From contig JACKDC010000001.1 of assembly GCA_020633725.1 (NCBI GenBank), positions 620,001 to 684,000 of the forward strand: a stretch of 64,000 nt of DNA, in the 5' to 3' direction. The stretch comes from Candidatus Latescibacterota bacterium. Lineage in GTDB: Bacteria; Krumholzibacteriota; Krumholzibacteriia; JACNKJ01. Below are positions 1 to 9,570 of this stretch, piece after piece; the stretch's first letter is position 1, and each line of letters starts with the position of its first letter. Under the pieces are notes generated by a model. That model was not told the DNA's origin, made no database searches, and worked only from the letters and a program-made list of their open reading frames with translations. Made by a program: the position numbers and the translations under genes.

Positions 1-456
1 TACATCCAGCCCGGCATCGAGGACGTCGCCTTCCTCACCTACGGCTTCCCCGGCGGACGTCTCGCCCACGTGCACGTGAGCTGGCTGGATCCGAACAAGA
101 TCCGGCGCATCACCGTGGTGGGCTCGAAGAAGATGCTCGTCTACGACGACACGTCGAACGTGGAGAAGATCCGCGTCTACGACAAGGGCGTCGACGTGCA
201 CCGCCACTACGACACCTTCGGCGAGTTCCAGCTGGCCTATCGCTTCGGCGACATCCACATCCCCAAGCTGGACGACGGCGAGCCTCTCAAGGCCGAGACC
301 GCCCACTTCCTCGAGTGCATCCGCCAGGGGGTGCCCTGCCAGTCAGGACTCGAGCACGGGCATCAGGTCGTCTGCGCGCTGGAGGCCGGGTGCACGTCCA
401 TTCGCGAGGGTGGACGCCGCGTCGAAATCGACTACAATCTGTCGAAGGCGATCTGA
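1..456 (+). CDS. Gfo/Idh/MocA-family oxidoreductase, C-terminal part (5' end outside window)
   Basis: The frame is open from the first base, so only the last 151 residues are present and the N-terminal Rossmann domain lies outside. The visible part matches the C-terminal alpha/beta domain of NAD(P)-dependent sugar dehydrogenases of this superfamily: a run like YGFPGGRLAHVHVSWLDP, a strand resembling ITVVGSKKMLVYDD, and the closing pattern in which a helix after ETAHFLECIRQG precedes a GLEHGHQVVCALEA helix. It is followed 15 bases later by a hexapeptide acyltransferase and two glycosyltransferases. A role in making a modified nucleotide sugar (WbpB/WlbA-like oxidation) for a surface glycan is therefore likely by context; the substrate cannot be read from this fragment. 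Confidence 0.85.
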   Translation, partial: YIQPGIEDVAFLTYGFPGGRLAHVHVSWLDPNKIRRITVVGSKKMLVYDDTSNVEKIRVYDKGVDVHRHYDTFGEFQLAYRFGDIHIPKLDDGEPLKAETAHFLECIRQGVPCQSGLEHGHQVVCALEAGCTSIREGGRRVEIDYNLSKAI

Positions 457-471
457 CCAGGGGGCGACGCC

Positions 472-1113
472 ATGGAGGGTGAGCCGCTGATCCCGGAGCA
501 CGTGCGCCTGGAGGCGCCGCGCCATCTCGATCCCAACGTGCTGCTGGGCTACCGCACCGGACGTCGCGACGTCCCGCTGGAGCTGCTGATCGGCGCGGGC
601 GCGCACCTGCGCTCGGGAACGGTGATCTATCAAGGCAGCCGCATCGGGGCCGGGCTCGAGACGGGCCACAACGTCGTCATCCGCGAGCAGAACAGCATCG
701 GCGAGCACCTGTCGGTGTGGAACAACACCGTCATCGACTATGGCTGCGTGATCGGCAACGGCGTCAAGATCCACAGCAATTGCTACATCGCGCAGTTCAC
801 GGAGATCGGCGACGGGGCCTTCCTCGCCCCGGGCGTGACCATCGCCAACGATCCCCACCCGGGCTGCCCGCAGTCGGCCGAGTGCATGCGCGGGCCGATC
901 ATCGAGGCCGGCGCGCAGATCGGCGTGAACGTCACCCTGCTGCCCATGGTGCGCATCGGCGCGCGGGCGCTGGTGGGCAGCGGCGCGGTGGTGACGCGCG
1001 ACGTGCCGCCGGAGACGGTGGTCTACGGCAACCCGGCGCGCGTGGGGCGCTCGATCTACGCGCTCGGCTGTCCCGTGGATCTGCGCGAACGACCCTATGA
1101 CCCACCCGACTGA
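472..1113 (+). CDS. Left-handed beta-helix (hexapeptide) acyltransferase of sugar modification
   Basis: A 213-residue protein built mostly of hexapeptide repeats with I/V/L at every sixth position from about residue 45 to 180 (for example GTVIYQGSRIGAG and VIGNGVKIHSNCYI). This is the fold of WbpD/PglD-type N- or O-acetyltransferases. A NDPHPG segment follows the mid-repeats, where such sugar acetyltransferases usually carry their coil insertion. The C-terminus has the PPETVVYGNPAR signature seen at the end of this family. The ATG start follows a purine-rich AGGGGG. The 3' end overlaps the next glycosyltransferase by 17 bases, so the two are translationally coupled. Following a Gfo/Idh/MocA dehydrogenase, it probably acetylates an amino sugar made by that pathway; this is inference. 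Confidence 0.85.
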   Translation: MEGEPLIPEHVRLEAPRHLDPNVLLGYRTGRRDVPLELLIGAGAHLRSGTVIYQGSRIGAGLETGHNVVIREQNSIGEHLSVWNNTVIDYGCVIGNGVKIHSNCYIAQFTEIGDGAFLAPGVTIANDPHPGCPQSAECMRGPIIEAGAQIGVNVTLLPMVRIGARALVGSGAVVTRDVPPETVVYGNPARVGRSIYALGCPVDLRERPYDPPD

Positions 1114-2209
1114 GCTGTCGATCCGCCGCCTGCTCGTCCTGGCCTCCACACTGGGCGTGGGCGGCGGCGAGAAGGTGCTGGCCAGCCTGCTGCGCGGACT
1201 GCGCGCGGCGGGTGTCTCGGTGGAGCTCTGCTACCTCAAGTCGCCGGGGCCGGTAGGGGAGGCGCTCGCCGCCGACGGCTGCGCGAGCCATGCGCTCGGA
1301 CTGGCCGACACGCGTTCGCCGCGCGCCCTGCCGGCGCTCCTGCGCCTGCTGCGCGAGCGACAGCCTGATCTCCTCTACGTCCAGGACCACCACGACTGCC
1401 TCTTCTGGGGACGCCTGGCGGCGGCGCTTCACGGCTTCCTGCCGACGCTCTCGCCGGTGCACAGCTCGGCCGCCGGGCGCCTGCGCGCCTACCGTCTCTA
1501 CAACCGACTCCTGCTCGGCCTGAGTCCGAACCTCGCGACCCTCGGGGGCTGGCAGGAGCGGGCCCTGGAGCGGCGCGAGGGCGTTCCGCGCGGGCTGTGG
1601 CGGCGCATCCCGAATCCTGTCCCCGATCTCGAGCGATTCCTGGCGACGGAGGTCCCCGCCCAGCGCCAGGGCGGCGCCGTGGAGCTGGTCTGCGTCGCCG
1701 GGCTGCGCCCGGAGAAGCGCCTGGAGCGGCTGCTGCGGCTCGTCGACGCCCTGCGGCGCCGACGCACCGCCCGTCTCACCCTGATCGGCGACGGACCGGA
1801 GCGGCCCCGCCTCGAGGCGCTGGCGGGAGAACTCGGGCTGGGCGGATCGCTGCGGCTGCTGGGGCAGCGCGACGACATCGCCGCCCTGCTGCCCGACCAC
1901 GACCTCTTCGTGCTCGGCAGCGAGGAGGAGGCGCTGCCGCTGAGCGTGCTCGAGGCCCAGGCGGCGGGACTGCCGGTGGCAGCGCCCCCGCACGGGGCGC
2001 TGCCGGAGCTTCTCGGCGGCGAGCGCGGGCTGCTGCTGAACGGCGACGACCCCGCGCACTGGGCGGAGCAGATCGACCGCTTCCTCGTCGCGCCCCCGTC
2101 CCCGGCGGCGAGGGAGGCGCTGCGGCGGCGCGTGGCCCGGGACCATGCGCCGGAGCGATTCACCGCGCGCTACGGACGCTTCCTGGCCGCGCTCGGAGGG
2201 CAGGGCTGA
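1097..2209 (+). CDS. Glycosyltransferase family 4 (GT-B fold)
   Basis: A 370-residue GT-B enzyme. The N-terminal domain begins with LVLASTLGVGGGEKVL, the acceptor-side glycine loop. The C-terminal domain has the donor-binding region CVAGLRPEKRLERLL and the E-x7-E motif within EEEALPLSVLE, then GLPVAAP. This arrangement is characteristic of family GT4 retaining transferases. No membrane segment is visible, so it is probably a cytoplasmic or membrane-associated enzyme adding one sugar to a lipid-linked glycan. The start overlaps the acyltransferase end and the stop shares one base with the next GT (TGATG), so all are read from one message. Sugar specificity is not predictable. Confidence 0.88.
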   Translation: MTHPTELSIRRLLVLASTLGVGGGEKVLASLLRGLRAAGVSVELCYLKSPGPVGEALAADGCASHALGLADTRSPRALPALLRLLRERQPDLLYVQDHHDCLFWGRLAAALHGFLPTLSPVHSSAAGRLRAYRLYNRLLLGLSPNLATLGGWQERALERREGVPRGLWRRIPNPVPDLERFLATEVPAQRQGGAVELVCVAGLRPEKRLERLLRLVDALRRRRTARLTLIGDGPERPRLEALAGELGLGGSLRLLGQRDDIAALLPDHDLFVLGSEEEALPLSVLEAQAAGLPVAAPPHGALPELLGGERGLLLNGDDPAHWAEQIDRFLVAPPSPAAREALRRRVARDHAPERFTARYGRFLAALGGQG

Positions 2210-3459
2210 TGCGGGTTCTGCAGGTCAACAAGTTCCTCTACCGGAAGGGCGGGGCGGAGATCGTCTGCCTCGGTCTGGGCGACGCCCTGCGGGCGGCCGG
2301 CCACGAGGTCTGCTACTTCGGCATGGACGACCCGCGCAACGTCGCGACGGATGACGCCGACCTCTACCCGGCGACCGTGGACTACCACGCCCGGCGCGGC
2401 GCGCTGCGCAAGGCGCGCGAGGCGATGCGCACGATCTACGGCGTCCAGGCGCGCCGCGGCATGGCGGCGCTGCTGGATCGTCGACGCCCCGCGATCGTGC
2501 ATGCGCACAACATCTACCATCAGCTCACCCCGTCGATCCTGGCGCCTGCGCGGGACCGCGGCATCCCGGTGCTGCTGACCTTGCACGACCTGAAGCTGCA
2601 GTGCCCGGTCTACCTGTTCCTGCGCGACGGCAAGCTCTGCGAGGAGTGCCTCGGGCGCATGCCCTGGCCGGTGCTCGCGCATCGCTGCAAGGACGGCGGC
2701 CTCGCGGAGAGCGCGGTGCTCTTCGCGGAGGCGGCCCTGCACCGATTGCTCGGGAGCTATGCGCGCGGCGTGACGCTCTTCACCGCGCCGAGCGTTTTCC
2801 TGCGCGAGAAGATGATCGCCGGCGGGGTGCCGGCCGAGCGCATCGTCCACCTGCCGAATGCGCTGCCCTTCGGCGAGGACGTCCTCGCCGCGCCCTACGC
2901 GCCGCCGCCCCGGCGCGATCGCCCGCGGCTCTTCTGGGCGGGGCGGGTGAGCCCGGAGAAGGGTCTCGGCACGCTGCTGCGGGCTGTCGCGCGCTGCGAC
3001 GCGCCGGTGGAGCTCCAGCTCGCTGGAGACGGCCCCGCCGACGCGGCCCTGCGCGCGCTGGCGGACGAGCTCGGTCTTCGCGACCGCGTCGAGTGGCTGG
3101 GGCGGCTGCCCCGCGGCGACATCGCGGCGCGGGTGCGCGAGGCCGACGGCTGCATCGTCCCCAGCGAGTGCTACGAGAACGCGCCGCTCTCCGTGCTCGA
3201 GTCGATGGCGCTGGGGCGGGCCCCGCTGGTCAGCGATCTGGGCGGGCTGCCCGAACTGGTGGACGACGACAGCGGCTGGCGCTTTTCCGCGGGCGATCCC
3301 GCAGCCCTGGCGGCCTGCCTGGCGGCGTGGGCGGCGGACCCGTCGGAGAGGGAGCGCCGAGGCCGCGCCGCCCACGCGAACGCCCGGGCGCGCTTCTCGC
3401 CGCAAGTGGTTCTGGACCAGACCCTTGCGCTCTACGAGCGCGCCCTGCGGAACGCCTGA
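2209..3459 (+). CDS. Glycosyltransferase family 4 (second enzyme of the pair)
   Basis: A 416-residue GT-B protein starting at the ATG that overlaps the preceding stop by one base; the frame is open upstream but that part only shadows the previous gene. It begins MRVLQVNKFLYRKGGAEIV, the typical GGxE donor/acceptor loop of GT4. It has a central HDLKLQCP with a Cys-rich patch (CEECLGRMPWPVLAHRC), as in O-antigen-type transferases. It ends with the donor motif around PSECYENAPLSVLESMALG (E-x7-E), then PLVSDLGG. It is the last gene of the polysaccharide cluster in the window; a separate promoter is visible 17 bases after its stop. Substrate unknown. Confidence 0.87.
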   Translation: MRVLQVNKFLYRKGGAEIVCLGLGDALRAAGHEVCYFGMDDPRNVATDDADLYPATVDYHARRGALRKAREAMRTIYGVQARRGMAALLDRRRPAIVHAHNIYHQLTPSILAPARDRGIPVLLTLHDLKLQCPVYLFLRDGKLCEECLGRMPWPVLAHRCKDGGLAESAVLFAEAALHRLLGSYARGVTLFTAPSVFLREKMIAGGVPAERIVHLPNALPFGEDVLAAPYAPPPRRDRPRLFWAGRVSPEKGLGTLLRAVARCDAPVELQLAGDGPADAALRALADELGLRDRVEWLGRLPRGDIAARVREADGCIVPSECYENAPLSVLESMALGRAPLVSDLGGLPELVDDDSGWRFSAGDPAALAACLAAWAADPSERERRGRAAHANARARFSPQVVLDQTLALYERALRNA

Positions 3460-3475
3460 ACCCGCCGGAATCCTG

Positions 3476-3504
3476 TTGCCAGTCCCAGGGGCGGCTGCTA
3501 TCCT
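3476..3504 (+). promoter_or_regulatory. Sigma-70-type promoter for the SPOR lipoprotein/galT/glgA unit
   Basis: TTGCCA (3476-3481), a 17-base spacer, TATCCT (3499-3504). The spacing is ideal and the predicted start (about 3511) lies 27 bases before the ATG of the lipoprotein gene, which has a strong GGGAGGAGAG ribosome site. The hexamers follow the pattern shared by other promoters in the window. Confidence 0.6.
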
Positions 3505-3537
3505 CCCGCCGCTCGTGGCCACAGGGAGGAGAGAAAA

Positions 3538-4077
3538 ATGTTCAAGCGCAGCCTCGTGCTGCTGGCGCTGCCGTTGGCGCTGAGCGCCTGCAGTTCCAAG
3601 CAGCCCATCCAGAGCGATCCCTGGATGGACAGCCCGGACACCCCGGAGACCTACACCGCCAGCAGCGACACGCTGACCTACGACTTCCTCGCCGAGGAGG
3701 GCGTGGCCGCGGCCGACGCGGTGCCCGCCGAGGCGGACCTTCCGGTGGAGGACACGGCGCCGCCTTCGACGCCCATCCCGGCCTCCGCGCCCGCGCCCCA
3801 GGAACTGGCCGCGGCGCCCCTGCCCGTGGAGAGCGCGGCGCCCGCCGCGTCCGGCCCGCTCTTCTACGTGCAGATCTTTGCCAGCGGCAACCGGCAGAGC
3901 GCCGAGGAGGTGGCCCTCGAGGCGGACTCCCGCTTCGACAAGCCCGTGCGCATCCTCTTCCTGGACCCCTACTACAAGGTCCTGGTGGGGGGCTTCACCG
4001 AGCGCGATGACGCGGTGATCCTGCGCCGGGATCTGACCGAGATGGGCTACAAGGACGCCTGGATCTTCGAGCGCTAG
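3538..4077 (+). CDS. SPOR-domain lipoprotein
   Basis: A 179-residue exported lipoprotein. Residues 1-18 form a signal peptide ending in the lipobox LSAC, with Cys18 as the expected acylation site. A Pro/Ala/Glu-rich linker (about 25-105) follows. A C-terminal SPOR domain begins at PLFYVQIFASGNRQSAEEVA and carries the expected second half YYKVLVGGFTERDDAVILRRDL. SPOR domains bind denuded septal peptidoglycan, so a division-site or peptidoglycan-associated role in the periplasm is likely. The residue after the lipid Cys is Ser, so outer-membrane sorting by Lol would be expected. It has its own promoter and a strong ribosome site. The next gene starts 8 bases after its stop, so it heads a unit with galT and glgA. 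Confidence 0.88.
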   Translation: MFKRSLVLLALPLALSACSSKQPIQSDPWMDSPDTPETYTASSDTLTYDFLAEEGVAAADAVPAEADLPVEDTAPPSTPIPASAPAPQELAAAPLPVESAAPAASGPLFYVQIFASGNRQSAEEVALEADSRFDKPVRILFLDPYYKVLVGGFTERDDAVILRRDLTEMGYKDAWIFER

Positions 4078-4085
4078 TCGGTCAC

Positions 4086-5102
4086 ATGCCTGAGCTGCGC
4101 AAGGACCCGGTCATCGGCCGCTGGGTGATCATCGCCAGCGAGCGGGGCAAGCGCCCCATGGATTTCCCTCACCGCCCCGCGCGGCAGCGGGGCGGTTTCT
4201 GCCCGTTCTGTCCTGGCAACGAGGACAAGACCCCCCCGGAGATCTTCGCGCTCCGCCGCGACGCCGTGCCCAACGGCCCGGACTGGCAGGTGCGGGTCGT
4301 GCCCAACAAGTTCCCCGCCCTGGTGATCGAGGGCGAGCTGAAGCGCCGGGGCGTGGGGCTCTACGACGTGGTGGACGGCGTCGGCGCGCACGAGGTCATC
4401 ATCGACTCGCCGGAGCACGACCGCAGCTTCGGCGACATGAGCGCCGAGCACATCGCCAACGTGATCGAGGCCTATCGGCTGCGCCAGCTCGACCTGGCGC
4501 GGGACCGGCGCTTCCGCTACATCCTCATCTTCAAGAACCATGGCGAGGAAGCGGGGGCGAGCCTCGAGCACTCGCACACGCAGCTGATCGCCACGCCGAT
4601 CGTGCCCAAGCGCGTGATGGAGGAGCTGGAGGGCGCCAAGCGGCACTTCGAGCTCAAGGAGCGCTGCATCTTCTGCGACATCATCGACCAGGAGCTCTTC
4701 GACGGGCGGCGCGTGATCCTGGAGACGGAGCACTTCCTCGTGATCTCGCCCTTCGCCGCGCGCTTTCCCTTCGAGACGTGGATCCTGCCGCGCGCGCACG
4801 AAGCGCACTTCCACCGGCTGGGGGACGCGGCGCGCCTCGATCTGGCGCAGGTGCTGCGCACGGTGCTGCGCAAGCTGAACCTCGCGCTGGATCAGCCCGC
4901 CTACAACTACATCATCCACACGGCGCCCATCAACGACGGGGTCGACTGGCACTTCCACTGGCACCTCGAGCTGATGCCGAAGCTCACGAAGGTGGCTGGC
5001 TTCGAGTGGGGGAGCGGGTTCTACATCAACCCCACGCCTCCGGAAGACGCGGCGGACTATCTGCGCAAGCTGAGCCTCGCCGCCGAATCGCAGAGCGGCT
5101 AG
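4086..5102 (+). CDS. galT: Galactose-1-phosphate uridylyltransferase family (GalT or ADP-glucose phosphorylase-like)
   Basis: A 338-residue two-lobe HIT-superfamily nucleotidylyltransferase. Visible are MPELRKDPVIGRWVII at the N-terminus, a zinc-type CPFC pair (Cys39, Cys42), the catalytic HSHTQ motif (about 162-166; its second His would be the nucleotidyl acceptor), a second CIFC pair (about 194-197) and HFHWHLE near 289-295. E. coli GalT has HPHGQ; HSHTQ is found in the divergent branch that includes Thermotoga GalT and plant ADP-glucose phosphorylase. The gene is 3 bases from glycogen synthase, so an enzyme exchanging glucose-1-P and ADP/UDP-glucose for glycogen turnover is as plausible as the Leloir reaction. 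The assignment within the family is unresolved. Confidence 0.85.
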   Translation: MPELRKDPVIGRWVIIASERGKRPMDFPHRPARQRGGFCPFCPGNEDKTPPEIFALRRDAVPNGPDWQVRVVPNKFPALVIEGELKRRGVGLYDVVDGVGAHEVIIDSPEHDRSFGDMSAEHIANVIEAYRLRQLDLARDRRFRYILIFKNHGEEAGASLEHSHTQLIATPIVPKRVMEELEGAKRHFELKERCIFCDIIDQELFDGRRVILETEHFLVISPFAARFPFETWILPRAHEAHFHRLGDAARLDLAQVLRTVLRKLNLALDQPAYNYIIHTAPINDGVDWHFHWHLELMPKLTKVAGFEWGSGFYINPTPPEDAADYLRKLSLAAESQSG

Positions 5103-5105
5103 CCC

Positions 5106-6677
5106 GTGGACGATCGCCCGCTGCACATCGCCTTTCTCGCCGCGGAGGCCCTGCCCTACGCCAAGGCCGGCGGCCTGGGCGACGTCGCCGGCGCCCTGCC
5201 CCGTGCGATCGCGCAGGCGGGCCACAGGGTGACGCTCCTGCTGCCGCTGCACGGGGTGGTCGACCGCGAGGCGCATGGACTCTCGCCCGCGGGCGAGGGC
5301 AGCCTGCCCTTCCCGGACGCGTCGACGCCGCTGCGCTACCGCCGCTGGGAGCACGCGCCCGCGCCCGGACTGCGCGCGATCCTGATCGACATTCCGCGCT
5401 ACTTTCAGCGGGATGCGCTCTATGTCGACCGCGCCACCGGCGAGGGCTACGCCGACGACGGCGAGCGCTTCCTCGCCTTCACCCTGGCGGCGCTGGACTC
5501 GCTCGCCGAGGGGCCTGTGCCGGTGGACGTGATCCACTGCAACGACTTCCACACCGGCCTGGCCCCCGCGCTACTCGAGCGGAACTGGCGGGACGACCCG
5601 CTGCTCGGCCGCGCGGCGACCCTCTTCAGCATCCACAACCTGGCCTATCAGGGCGTGTTTCCGCTGCCGCTGCTGGCGCGCGCCGGCATCAGCCCCGCCG
5701 AGGCGCGCTACGGCAGTCCCTACGAGTTCTGGGGCAAGCTGAACTGCATGAAGGCCGGCATCGTGGCCGCGGATCTCGTCGCAACGGTGAGTCCGCGCTA
5801 CGCCGAGGAGATCGCCGGCAGCGCCGAGTTCGGCCATGGCCTGGAGGGGGTCCTGGCGGACCGGCTGGACACCCTGGTGGGGGTGCTGAACGGGATCGAC
5901 ACGGACGAGTGGTCGCCGGCCACGGACCCGGAACTCGCAGAAACCTACACGGCGGCGACCGTCGAGGCGGGCAAGGCGGCCAACCGACGCGCCCTGCGTG
6001 AGGAAGCCGGCCTGCCGGACCTGGACGTCCCCGTGCTCGGCGTGGTCTCGCGGCTGGTCCGGCAGAAGGGCTTCGACCTGCTGGTGCCGCTCCTGGATCA
6101 CCTGCTCGCGCTGCCGCTGCAGCTGGTCGTGCTCGGCAGCGGCGAACCGGCGATCGAAGCTGCATTCAATGACGCTGCAAGGTATTGTCCGGACAAGCTG
6201 AGAGTCTGGGTGAAGTACGACAACCGCCTGGCCCACCGCATCGAGGCCGGCGCGGACCTCTTCCTCATGCCCAGCCGCTACGAACCCTGCGGCCTGAACC
6301 AGCTCTACAGTCTCCGCTATGGCACCCCGCCCATCGTGAGGGCCACGGGCGGACTCGCGGACACCGTGCGCGATGTGACGGAGGCCCCCGAGGACGGCAC
6401 GGGGTTCGTCTTCGGCGAGGCCCGCCCCGAGGCGCTGTTCGACGCGATCCGGCGCGCGCTCGCGCTGCATGGCGACCCGGTCGCCCGGCTCTCGCTGCGG
6501 CGACGCATCATGGGGCTCGACTTCAGCTGGTCGCGGAGCGCCGCCGACTACCTGCGACTCTACCGGGCAGCGATCCTGCGGCGAGCGGGAGACCGCCGCG
6601 GCGCGGCGGCCCTGCTGGCGGCGATCCGGGCCTCGCAGGCGACGATTTCGCTGCCGGCGGCGGGGCAAGGGCCTTGA
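5106..6677 (+). CDS. glgA: Glycogen synthase (ADP-glucose type, GT5)
   Basis: A 523-residue GT-B enzyme transferring glucose from ADP-glucose to the non-reducing end of glycogen. The N-terminal KAGGLGDV (about 20-27) is the GlgA nucleotide-sugar signature. Also visible are HCNDFHTGLAP, FSIHNLAYQGVFP, GVLNGIDTDEWSP, and the C-terminal SRYEPCGLNQLYSLRYGTPP with the donor-binding Glu, then RATGGLADTV. All match the family and the length is normal. It starts at GTG (5106), 3 bases after the galT stop. The C-terminal 30 residues (RRGAAALLAAIRASQ and beyond) are a short extension. Its stop codon overlaps the -35 box of the following tRNA promoter. Confidence 0.95.
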   Translation: MDDRPLHIAFLAAEALPYAKAGGLGDVAGALPRAIAQAGHRVTLLLPLHGVVDREAHGLSPAGEGSLPFPDASTPLRYRRWEHAPAPGLRAILIDIPRYFQRDALYVDRATGEGYADDGERFLAFTLAALDSLAEGPVPVDVIHCNDFHTGLAPALLERNWRDDPLLGRAATLFSIHNLAYQGVFPLPLLARAGISPAEARYGSPYEFWGKLNCMKAGIVAADLVATVSPRYAEEIAGSAEFGHGLEGVLADRLDTLVGVLNGIDTDEWSPATDPELAETYTAATVEAGKAANRRALREEAGLPDLDVPVLGVVSRLVRQKGFDLLVPLLDHLLALPLQLVVLGSGEPAIEAAFNDAARYCPDKLRVWVKYDNRLAHRIEAGADLFLMPSRYEPCGLNQLYSLRYGTPPIVRATGGLADTVRDVTEAPEDGTGFVFGEARPEALFDAIRRALALHGDPVARLSLRRRIMGLDFSWSRSAADYLRLYRAAILRRAGDRRGAAALLAAIRASQATISLPAAGQGP

Positions 6678-6702
6678 CAGTGCGCGGCGTATGCCCTATT
6701 CA
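6674..6702 (+). promoter_or_regulatory. Promoter of the tRNA-Gly/Cys/Leu cluster
   Basis: Perfect TTGACA (6674-6679), 17-base spacer, TATTCA (6697-6702). The tRNA-Gly 5' end is 14 bases beyond the -10 box. The -35 box overlaps the glgA stop codon. Confidence 0.75.
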
Positions 6703-6715
6703 TAGTGAGGCTTCG

Positions 6716-6787
6716 GCGGGAATAGCTCAGTGGTAGAGCACAACCTTGCCAAGGTTGGGGTCGCGAGTTCAAGTCTCGTTTCCCGCT
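6716..6787 (+). tRNA. tRNA-Gly (anticodon GCC)
   Basis: Acceptor GCGGGAA pairs with TTCCCGC; D arm GCTC...GAGC; anticodon stem CAACC/GGTTG with loop TTGCCAA giving GCC; T loop TTCAAGT. The discriminator is T, as is usual for Gly. The genome continues CCT, so CC but not CCA is encoded. First gene of a three-tRNA unit. Confidence 0.96.
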
Positions 6788-6838
6788 CCTGATCTGCGTC
6801 GGACATAGCCTCCGATGAGGAGGGGTTCTCGGATTCAA

Positions 6839-6909
6839 GGCGGCATAGCCAAGGGGTAAGGCAACGGTCTGCAAAACCGTCATCCCCGGTTCGAATCCGG
6901 GTGCCGCCT
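6839..6909 (+). tRNA. tRNA-Cys (anticodon GCA)
   Basis: Acceptor GGCGGCA/TGCCGCC; anticodon stem ACGGT/ACCGT with loop CTGCAAA giving GCA; T arm CCCGG TTCGAAT CCGGG. Discriminator T (typical Cys identity), followed by CCT rather than CCA. A run of ten T begins at 6911, between this gene and tRNA-Leu. Confidence 0.96.
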
Positions 6910-6923
6910 CCTTTTTTTTTTGC

Positions 6924-7005
6924 GCCGGAGTGGCGAAACGGGCAGACGCAGGGGACTTAAAATCCCCCGGAGCAATCCATCCGGGTTCGAATCCCGGCTC
7001 CGGCA
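6924..7005 (+). tRNA. tRNA-Leu (anticodon TAA)
   Basis: Class II tRNA with a long variable arm. Acceptor GCCGGAG/CTCCGGC; anticodon stem GGGGA/TCCCC with loop CTTAAAA giving TAA; T arm CGGG TTCGAAT CCCG. Discriminator A, then CCT. The order Gly(GCC)-Cys(GCA)-Leu(TAA) is that of the E. coli glyW-cysT-leuZ unit. Confidence 0.96.
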
Positions 7006-7318
7006 CCTCCAGGCCGGTTTCCCTGCCCGCCAGCGGCGCCTTCCCGACCTCTGAAACCTCCCTACAGCACCTTTGGCAGCCGCTGGCAGGACCTGTCAGT
7101 CCGGCGGCAGGCGTGTCGGCCACGCCGTCAGCGTGGCAGTGATCCGCGCCAATCTGGCGCCGCCCCGCGTCTCCGGTCGCGAAGCCCGGGGCGGGGTCGC
7201 CCCGTAACCTACATAAACGAAGCCAGTTAGCGGTAGCGACTCGTTTGCGGAGCGCTGGCACGCATCTTCCGATAGGGAGCGTGAACGAAGGATCGGATCC
7301 CATCCGGAAGGAGAAGCC
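7006..7318 (+). other. Intergenic region upstream of dnaK with hairpins
   Basis: 313 bases without a gene. A perfect 7-bp GC hairpin (CGGGGCG, loop GGGT, CGCCCCG) lies at 7187-7204. An imperfect inverted repeat AGCGACTC-N7-GAGCGCT lies at 7235-7256; it only loosely recalls a CIRCE operator (TTAGCACTC-N9-GAGTGCTAA) and I do not call it one. No convincing sigma-70 or sigma-32 promoter was found. The dnaK ribosome site GGAAGGAG precedes the ATG at 7319. Confidence 0.4.
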
Positions 7319-9229
<1,911 letters not shown>

Positions 9230-9252
9230 GCGCTCCGCGAGGGTTGGCCGAG

Positions 9253-9280
9253 AAGGCGTCGTCTCCGGACGGCGCCTTTT
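9253..9280 (+). terminator. Intrinsic terminator of dnaK
   Basis: An 11-bp stem (9253-9263 with 9268-9278, one G-T wobble) closed by loop TCCG and followed by TTTTC. The position right after dnaK fits its transcription end. Confidence 0.85.
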
Positions 9281-9570
9281 CGCATTCCTGTCACCGACGC
9301 GCGTGCGATCGTTGGAAATTGCCGCGCGCGCATTGCATCCCGACGCACGTTCGCGACGCGCTTCGGCGCTGGCGCTTCGGAAAGGGCAGTTCATTCCCTG
9401 TTCGTGCCTTCGCGACCGACGCGCTCGAAGCGCGAAGCGACTGCCCATCGCCCACATAACGGACCATCGGGACCAGTACGCCACAGCGCTTGCCGCGGGA
9501 CTCGGCAAGCCGAGCCTTGGCAGGGCCCTTGCTGATGCCGCCCGGAACGGAAGCAGGAGGTCCGAGCATC
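9281..9570 (+). other. Leader region of the Clp-like ATPase gene with competing hairpins
   Basis: About 290 bases without a supported ORF. Two perfect hairpins share sequence: GCTTGCCG/CGGCAAGC (9488-9510, loop of 7) and CTCGG/CCGAG (9501-9514, loop CAAG), so they exclude each other. No clear promoter was seen. The ribosome site AGGAGG (9555-9560) precedes the GTG start at 9571. Confidence 0.35.

Noticed and set aside
6911..6921. T-run after tRNA-Cys as a terminator.
   Set aside because: No separate hairpin precedes it (only the tRNA T arm/acceptor), and tRNA-Leu follows without a promoter of its own.
7235..7256. Possible CIRCE operator before dnaK.
   Set aside because: Only the inner CTC/GAG and AGCG/CGCT parts pair; the CIRCE sequence and the 9-base spacing are not met.
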